This document shows, piece by piece, positions 58,879 to 64,000 of a stretch of 64,000 nucleotides of DNA (the stretch's first letter is position 1; every line of letters begins with the position of its first letter). Under the pieces are notes generated by a model. It did no database searches and was not told where the DNA came from. It worked only from the letters and a program-made list of their open reading frames with translations. The stretch is from positions 18,995 through 82,994 of the forward strand of contig CAJUDZ010000014.1 in assembly GCA_910584965.1 (NCBI GenBank). The letters run 5' to 3'. Source of the DNA: an uncultured Lachnospiraceae bacterium (lineage in GTDB: Bacteria; Bacillota; Clostridia; Lachnospirales; Lachnospiraceae). The translations under genes and the position numbers were made by a program.

Positions 58879-60090
58879 ATGGAAAAAATCAGGATGACGA
58901 CGCCTCTGGTCGAAATGGACGGGGACGAGATGACGAGGATTCTCTGGAAGATGATCAAAGAGGAATTGTTACTGCCTTATATCGATCTGAAGACGGAATA
59001 TTATGATCTCGGCCTGGAATACCGCAATGAGACAAACGATCAGGTGACGATCGATTCGGCGGAGGCGACAAAGAAATACGGAGTGGCGGTCAAATGCGCG
59101 ACGATCACGCCCAATGCGGCGCGCATGACGGAATATCATCTGAAAGAAATGTGGAAAAGTCCTAACGGGACGATCCGCGCCGTGCTTGACGGCACCGTGT
59201 TTCGGACACCGATCATTGTAAAGGGAATTGAACCCTGTGTAAAGAACTGGGAAAAACCGATTACGCTGGCCCGTCATGCTTACGGCGATGTTTATAAAAA
59301 CACGGAAATCAAAGTACCGGGCGCCGGAAAGGCGGAACTCGTATTTACGGCACAGGACGGTACGGAAATCAGAGAAACGATACATCAGTTTAAAGGCCCC
59401 GGTATTTTGCAGGGCATTCATAACACGGATGAATCAATCACCAGTTTTGCGAAGGCGTGCTTTAACTATGCGCTGGATACGAAACAGGATTTGTGGTTTG
59501 CCACAAAAGATACGATTTCCAAAAAATATGACCATCATTTCAAGGACATCTTTCAGGATATTTACGAAAAAGAATATGATGCGAAATTCAAAGAGGCCGG
59601 CATTGAATATTTCTATACGCTGATCGATGATGCAGTGGCAAGGGTCATGAAGGCGAAGGGCGGCTTTATCTGGGCATGTAAAAATTATGACGGAGATGTC
59701 ATGAGCGACATGGTGTCGTCCGCATTCGGTTCCCTGGCCATGATGACTTCCGTGCTCGTTTCTCCTTCCGGCGTGTATGAGTATGAGGCGGCGCATGGAA
59801 CGGTACAGCGTCACTATTATAAGCATCTGAAAGGAGAAGAAACTTCCACCAATTCCGTGGCGACGATTTTCGCATGGAGCGGCGCGCTCAGAAAGCGCGG
59901 GGAGCTGGATGGAATCGGGGAACTTATGGAATTTGCCGATAAACTGGAGAAAGCAACGATTCAGACGATTGAAAGCGGAAAGATGACCAAAGATCTGGCG
60001 CTGATTACTTCGTTAAAAGACGTTACCGTACTGAACAGCGAGAATTTTATAAAGGCGGTTAAAGAGACGCTGGAGCGTCTTTCAGAATAA
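58879..60090 (+). CDS. icd: NADP-dependent isocitrate dehydrogenase (dimeric, eukaryote-like)
   Basis: The 403-residue product oxidatively decarboxylates isocitrate to 2-oxoglutarate with NADP. It has the type II (IDH1-like) features: TPLVEMDGDEMTRILW at the N-terminus, KCATITPNAARMTEYHLKEM, SPNGTIRAVLDGTVFR for isocitrate, the metal-binding Asp in YDGDVMSDMVSSAFG, and YEAAHGTVQRHYY with TNSVATIFAWSGAL for NADP. E. coli Icd is of another subfamily. It is co-transcribed with the GntR gene, ends at the hairpin at 60106, and supplies 2-oxoglutarate for glutamate together with citrate synthase at 5687. Confidence 0.95.
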   Translation: MEKIRMTTPLVEMDGDEMTRILWKMIKEELLLPYIDLKTEYYDLGLEYRNETNDQVTIDSAEATKKYGVAVKCATITPNAARMTEYHLKEMWKSPNGTIRAVLDGTVFRTPIIVKGIEPCVKNWEKPITLARHAYGDVYKNTEIKVPGAGKAELVFTAQDGTEIRETIHQFKGPGILQGIHNTDESITSFAKACFNYALDTKQDLWFATKDTISKKYDHHFKDIFQDIYEKEYDAKFKEAGIEYFYTLIDDAVARVMKAKGGFIWACKNYDGDVMSDMVSSAFGSLAMMTSVLVSPSGVYEYEAAHGTVQRHYYKHLKGEETSTNSVATIFAWSGALRKRGELDGIGELMEFADKLEKATIQTIESGKMTKDLALITSLKDVTVLNSENFIKAVKETLERLSE

Positions 60091-60105
60091 GGAAAGCATA
60101 AGAGT

Positions 60106-60157
60106 AAGAGCCGTCGGCGTCCCGGACAAGTCTGTTCCGTGATGCCGCGGCTCTTTG
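60106..60157. terminator. Terminator between icd and the convergent ABC-F gene
   Basis: AAGAGCCG-T-CGGCGTC from 60106 pairs with GATGCCG-CGGCTCTT ending at 60155, followed by TT on the plus strand. It lies between two convergent genes and may serve both. Confidence 0.75.
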
Positions 60158-60164
60158 CATTTCA

Positions 60165-62117
60165 TTAAGCGTCCGAAAGAAGTTCCCATTTTTCATAGAG
60201 TTCGGTCAGTTCGGCTTCGTTTCGTTCTTTTTCTTTGACCAGTTCCTGCAGTTTTGCCACATCGGTGCAGACGGACGGTTCCGCCATTTCCAGATCGATT
60301 TCGGTATTCCGGTTTTCCAGCGATTCGATGGCGGTTTCACATTTTTTAATCTCATTTTCTCTTTTCCGTATGGCCGCCTGCTGTTCCTTGCGGTTTTTCC
60401 AGTCCTGTTTGCTTTCCGAGTCCGTTTTTTCGGCGGAACCGGCATTGGCATTCGAAAAGTTCGGAGCGAAAGAAGCGCCGGCGGAAGCCGAAGAAAACGT
60501 TCCGGAAGCGTTTTCGTTCTTTTTTTCCAGATAATATTCATAATTTCCATGATATTCTGTCAAAGTCTGCTGATCGAGATCCAGAATGCGGCTCGCCGTC
60601 CGGTTGATAAAATACCGGTCATGGGAAACATACAGAACCGTTCCGGTATAGCTGTTTATGGCATCTTCCAGAATTTCTTTGGACATGATGTCCAAATGGT
60701 TTGTAGGCTCGTCGAGAATCAGGAAGTTCGATTCGGAAAGCATTAGTTTGGCGAGGGAAAGGCGTCCCCGTTCTCCGCCGCTGAGCGATTCTATTTTTTT
60801 GAACACGTCGTCCCCGGTAAACAGGAAGGCGGCGAGAGTATTTCGAATTTCCGTATTGTTTAGGTACGGATAATCGTCTGATATTTCTTCAAATAATGTT
60901 TTTTCCGGGTGCAGGACATGATGTTCCTGATCATAATAACCGATTTCCACGTTTGTGCCGAGGCGTATCAGACCGCTGTCGGGAAAAAGCAGTTCGTTAA
61001 TCATTTTTAAAATCGTTGTCTTACCGGTCCCGTTGTCGCCGATGATGGCAACATGTTCGCCCCGTCTGATATCGAAAGACAACTGTTTAAACAGTGTCAG
61101 ACTGCCGAAGGATTTGGCAATATTTTCTACGTGAAGGACGTCGTTGCCGCTGAGGACGCGTGGCTCCAGATGCAGCTTCATATCGCTTCGGACTTCCGTC
61201 GGTTTTTCCAGTACGTCGATCTTATCGAGCATTTTTTCACGGCTTTCGGCGCGTTTGATCGATTTTTCCCGGTTAAAAGAGCGTAGTTTTTCGATGACTG
61301 CTTCCTGATGCCTGATTTCACGCTGCTGATTCATATAGGCGTTATACTGCGCAATGCGCAGCATTTCTTTTTTGGCGGCATAAGCGGAATAATTGCCGGT
61401 AAAGACGGCCGCTTTGGTGTTATCCAGCTCGATGATTTTTCCGGTAATGCGGTCCAGAAAATAGCGGTCATGGGAAACGAGGATAACGGCTCCTTTATAG
61501 TTCAGCAGATACGTCTCCAGCCAGGTGATAGAGGACATATCCAGGTGGTTTGTCGGCTCGTCCAGGATGATCAGATCGGGCTTTTGCAAAAGAAGCTTTC
61601 CGAGCGCGACGCGGGTTTTCTGACCGCCGGAGAGCGTATCGACCGATTTGGAAAATTCATTTTCTTCAAATCCGAGCCCTTTCAGGACGCCTGTCAGCTC
61701 GCTCCGGTAGGCATAACCGTTGGCTGATTCGAAGGCATGCGTTAAGTTGGCGTAATGTTCCATCAGGCCGGAAAGTTCCGGTTCGGAAGCATTTTTCATC
61801 TGCAATTCCACCGAGCGCATCCGGCGTTCCAGATCGACGATATTCTGCCTGACCGAAAGCAGCTCGTCATAAATGGTATTTTCGCTGGACACGGCCTGAT
61901 GCTGTGAAAGATAGCCGATCGTCGTATCCCTGGAAACGGTTACGATGCCTTCATCGGGAGACAGTTCCCCCATAATGATGCGCAGCAGCGTTGTTTTGCC
62001 GGCGCCGTTGATGCCGACGATGGCGGCCTTGTCATAGGCTTCAATATGAAAGGACACGTCCTGTAAGACGGGTACTTCCAGAAAAGATTTATGTATATGA
62101 TTCACGGAAAGTATCAT
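60165..62117 (-). CDS. ABC-F family ATPase
   Basis: The 650-residue product has two ABC domains without membrane segments. Domain 1 has GINGAGKTTL, LSGGQKTRVALGKLL and ILDEPTNHLD; domain 2 has GDNGTGKTTI, LSGGERGRLSLAKLM and ILDEPTNHLD. The linker between them (about 235-310) carries the basic helical P-site tRNA interaction motif, and the last 100 residues, after a Ser/Ala-rich spacer, form a charged coiled coil. ABC-F proteins bind the ribosomal E site to resolve stalling; some protect against antibiotics. The order resembles YdiF/Uup-type housekeeping members. ATG 62132 overlaps the ribosome binding site GGAGG; the ATG at 62117 lies 8 bases after it and is preferred. Resistance function is possible but unproven. 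Confidence 0.88.
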   Translation of the reverse strand: MILSVNHIHKSFLEVPVLQDVSFHIEAYDKAAIVGINGAGKTTLLRIIMGELSPDEGIVTVSRDTTIGYLSQHQAVSSENTIYDELLSVRQNIVDLERRMRSVELQMKNASEPELSGLMEHYANLTHAFESANGYAYRSELTGVLKGLGFEENEFSKSVDTLSGGQKTRVALGKLLLQKPDLIILDEPTNHLDMSSITWLETYLLNYKGAVILVSHDRYFLDRITGKIIELDNTKAAVFTGNYSAYAAKKEMLRIAQYNAYMNQQREIRHQEAVIEKLRSFNREKSIKRAESREKMLDKIDVLEKPTEVRSDMKLHLEPRVLSGNDVLHVENIAKSFGSLTLFKQLSFDIRRGEHVAIIGDNGTGKTTILKMINELLFPDSGLIRLGTNVEIGYYDQEHHVLHPEKTLFEEISDDYPYLNNTEIRNTLAAFLFTGDDVFKKIESLSGGERGRLSLAKLMLSESNFLILDEPTNHLDIMSKEILEDAINSYTGTVLYVSHDRYFINRTASRILDLDQQTLTEYHGNYEYYLEKKNENASGTFSSASAGASFAPNFSNANAGSAEKTDSESKQDWKNRKEQQAAIRKRENEIKKCETAIESLENRNTEIDLEMAEPSVCTDVAKLQELVKEKERNEAELTELYEKWELLSDA

Positions 62118-62158
62118 GTGAAAATCCTCCATACCTGTTTGTGTAAGCGCTATTGTTC

Positions 62159-62220
62159 AGTTTACAGGGCAAAAGGGCAACTGTCAATTTGTTGACAGGA
62201 AAAAATTATTTTTATATACT
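62159..62220. promoter_or_regulatory. Back-to-back divergent promoters sharing a palindromic -35 region
   Basis: CTGTCAA-TTTG-TTGACAG at 62181-62198 is a perfect inverted repeat. Its right arm gives TTGACA (62192-62197), 17 bases before TATACT (62215-62220) for the plus-strand gene. Its left arm gives TTGACA on the minus strand (62187-62182), 17 bases before TAAACT (62164-62159) for the ABC-F gene. The two -35 boxes are only 4 bases apart, so RNA polymerase can occupy only one side at a time. Confidence 0.65.
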
Positions 62221-62259
62221 GGATAAGTATCGGGAGAAGTTCTGAAAGGAAGTAGACGG

Positions 62260-63930
62260 ATGCTGACCATATTGTTGAGCTGGATATATATTTCGATTCT
62301 CTGTACGCTGATTGGGGCGGGCGTACTGGGATTTGTGAGAAAAACAAAATTTTCATGGATACATTATATAATGGCGGGAATAACTGCGATTACCGTATAT
62401 GTGGAATTTTTCAGTATTTTTGCGCGGATAGGCGCTTTGGCGCACGGGATTATGCTCCTTGCGGCGCTGTCTGCCGGGTATTACAGAAGGAAGGAGCTCA
62501 GCCGGCTTTTAAAAGAGGGCCGTGCGGCGGCATGTTCCTGGGAGGGATTTTTTTATTTCTGCTTTATTCTTTTGATCGCTTTTTTTACGTCGAGGGGGGA
62601 ATTTCACACTGATACGAACATTTACCATGCGGCGGCCATCCGTCTGTATGAGGAATACGGAGTGCTGAAGGGGGCCGGCAATCTGCAGCTTCATTATGCC
62701 TATAACAGCTCCTATCTGGCATTCGCTTCCGTGTTCAGCTTAAACTGGCTGTTCGGCCGGTCTCTGCATACGACGACGGGACTGCTGGAAGTGATCATGT
62801 GTCTGTACGCTTTTCATGGATTAAAAGAGTTTAAGCGCCACGAGAGCCATTTGGCGGATATGATGCGGATCGGAATCCTGTTCTATACGCTGGTAAACAT
62901 CACCCGCAGCATGTCGCCTGCCACGGATTATGCGGTGATGTTCTTTGCCTTTTATATTATGACGGCATGGTGTGATAATATAGAACGGAAAACCACGGGA
63001 ACGGCGGAATATGCTCTTTTAGCGGTTGCGGGGGTATTCGTTGCCACCATGAAATTTTCTTCCTGTCTGCTGGTTTTGCTTGCCGTATATCCGGCGGCAG
63101 TACTGGTGAAAGAGAAAAAATGGAAAGAAATCGCGGTATATATCGCATGCGGCTGTGTCGTGCTGCTTCCTTTTTTCATCAGAAATTATCTGATTTCCGG
63201 CTGGCTTTTATATCCTTTTGACGGGATTGATCTGTTCAATCCGGTCTGGAAGGTACCTGAGGAATATCTGCTTGTGGATGCCGGTCAGATCAAGGTATGG
63301 GGAAGATGCCTTTATGATATTGCCAAAATCGATTTACCGGTTACACAATGGTTTCCCATCTGGTGGGAACATCAGTTTCGATACGAACAAATGTTTCTTG
63401 GCGCGGTGGTTCTTGCGGCGGTCTTGCAGGGCATCGTGCTGCTCGTAAAGCTGGCGCAGAAACAGCGCATCAGTTTTCCGCTCGCGGCACTGCACCTTGC
63501 CATATGGGGCAATCTTGCGGTATGGTTTTTTATGGCGCCGTTTATCCGGTATGGGCTCGCCTTTTTGTTCGCGGTCATCATGATGGCGGTGGGAGAGTGC
63601 ATCAGTATCCGGCGGAAGGGCTTTATCAGCATTGTGACAGGCGGACTGCTGTTCTGCATTCTCGTTTCGGTCAGCCCTTACTGGGATCAGTATATTACGG
63701 ACGCGGGCGTTTTTGTCAAACATACGCTGCGGGAACCTTATTATATATTGCAGAAGGATTATGACGGCGGAAATATGGAAAGCCGGGAGATTAACGGAAA
63801 TCGGATTTATGTTTCCATCGAGGGCGAAGTGAACAGCTACCATGTGTTTCCGGGGACATGCTATGAACATATGCTGGAGCGGAGCACGCTGATCGGGGAT
63901 GAGATCAGGGACGGATTTCGGGCAAAATAG
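62260..63930 (+). CDS. LIC_10190-type polytopic membrane protein (GT-C-like)
   Basis: The 556-residue product has about 12 transmembrane segments, with an acidic outer loop TSRGEFHTDTNIYHAAAIRL after the third or fourth and FIRNYLISGWLLYPF in the middle, as in the LIC_10190 family of uncharacterised proteins that share the GT-C glycosyltransferase fold. The acidic pair and YHAA resemble the first-loop catalytic region of GT39-type enzymes. The last 60 residues are extracytoplasmic. It is divergent from the ABC-F gene and shares its promoter region. Transfer of sugars from lipid carriers outside the membrane is plausible, the acceptor is unknown. Confidence 0.75.
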   Translation: MLTILLSWIYISILCTLIGAGVLGFVRKTKFSWIHYIMAGITAITVYVEFFSIFARIGALAHGIMLLAALSAGYYRRKELSRLLKEGRAAACSWEGFFYFCFILLIAFFTSRGEFHTDTNIYHAAAIRLYEEYGVLKGAGNLQLHYAYNSSYLAFASVFSLNWLFGRSLHTTTGLLEVIMCLYAFHGLKEFKRHESHLADMMRIGILFYTLVNITRSMSPATDYAVMFFAFYIMTAWCDNIERKTTGTAEYALLAVAGVFVATMKFSSCLLVLLAVYPAAVLVKEKKWKEIAVYIACGCVVLLPFFIRNYLISGWLLYPFDGIDLFNPVWKVPEEYLLVDAGQIKVWGRCLYDIAKIDLPVTQWFPIWWEHQFRYEQMFLGAVVLAAVLQGIVLLVKLAQKQRISFPLAALHLAIWGNLAVWFFMAPFIRYGLAFLFAVIMMAVGECISIRRKGFISIVTGGLLFCILVSVSPYWDQYITDAGVFVKHTLREPYYILQKDYDGGNMESREINGNRIYVSIEGEVNSYHVFPGTCYEHMLERSTLIGDEIRDGFRAK

Positions 63931-63971
63931 GGGGCGCCTTTGGCGGCACGACAAACGCATGAGTAAATAAA

Positions 63972-64000
63972 TTGTAAACGATCCATTTTCCTGCTACAAT
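63972..64000 (+). promoter_or_regulatory. Sigma-A promoter TTGTAA-17-TACAAT at the window end
   Basis: TTGTAA at 63972-63977 and TACAAT at 63995-64000 are 17 bases apart. The gene it serves starts outside the window. Confidence 0.6.

Overview
The window reads as chromosome of a spore-forming, anaerobic, Gram-positive gut-type bacterium, most likely a member of the Lachnospiraceae. The evidence is indirect but consistent: AGGAGG-type ribosome binding sites, sigma-A promoters with near-consensus -35/-10 boxes, a T-box leader before pheST, GerW, SleB-like and SpoIID-like proteins, an ATP-type PEP carboxykinase, a class B sortase with BspA-like leucine-rich surface proteins, and LIC_10190-type and VanZ-type membrane proteins. 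Most of the window is housekeeping, with accessory surface loci between.

Layout. 1-1750: tail of a GH25 lysozyme, a convergent gene with AP2-like modules, and a SleB-type wall hydrolase. 1750-5670: a promoter, three small membrane proteins of unknown role, threonine synthase and a further small membrane protein, closed by a bidirectional terminator. 5687-8077: citrate synthase divergent from deoC. 8151-12622: Xaa-Pro aminopeptidase, a DUF2953 protein, GerW, an overlooked 46-residue membrane peptide and a J-domain protein. 12828-16205: L28 (minus strand), PEP carboxykinase, a transglutaminase-like protein. 16238-16518: a free-standing structured small RNA with its own promoter and terminator, most likely 6S RNA. 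16568-26208: a SpoIID-like protein, a BrkB-family protein, T-box-pheS-pheT, an M18 aminopeptidase and queA.

26268-34095 is a surface-glycopolymer locus: an XRE regulator divergent from a six-gene, tightly overlapping operon (CDP-glycerol-type phosphotransferase, IspD/TarI-type cytidylyltransferase, extended SDR, pyruvyl transferase, flippase, polytopic GT-C-like protein). Its promoter carries two identical palindromes 30 bp apart, one lying exactly between the -35 and -10 boxes. PilZ and VanZ proteins follow, then tyrA-aroA on the minus strand, an EF-G paralogue, leuS, a minus-strand cluster of small proteins that includes a Cys/Gly-rich one, and an EAL-domain c-di-GMP phosphodiesterase.

46053-58070 is a sortase-B cassette: a secreted protein, sortase B, two large BspA-like proteins ending in TPKTG and SPDTG sorting motifs followed by a shared IHPKWFL segment, and a subtilase whose ribosome binding site sits inside the preceding terminator. 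The window closes with a GntR regulator carrying an operator over its own -10 box, a eukaryote-like NADP isocitrate dehydrogenase, an ABC-F ATPase, and a LIC_10190-type membrane protein whose promoter shares a palindromic -35 region with the ABC-F gene.

Citrate synthase and isocitrate dehydrogenase together could supply 2-oxoglutarate for glutamate synthesis, with PEP carboxykinase at the PEP-oxaloacetate node. No tRNA, rRNA, CRISPR array, prophage or insertion sequence was recognised. Functional calls rest on motif recognition by eye; no database search was run.
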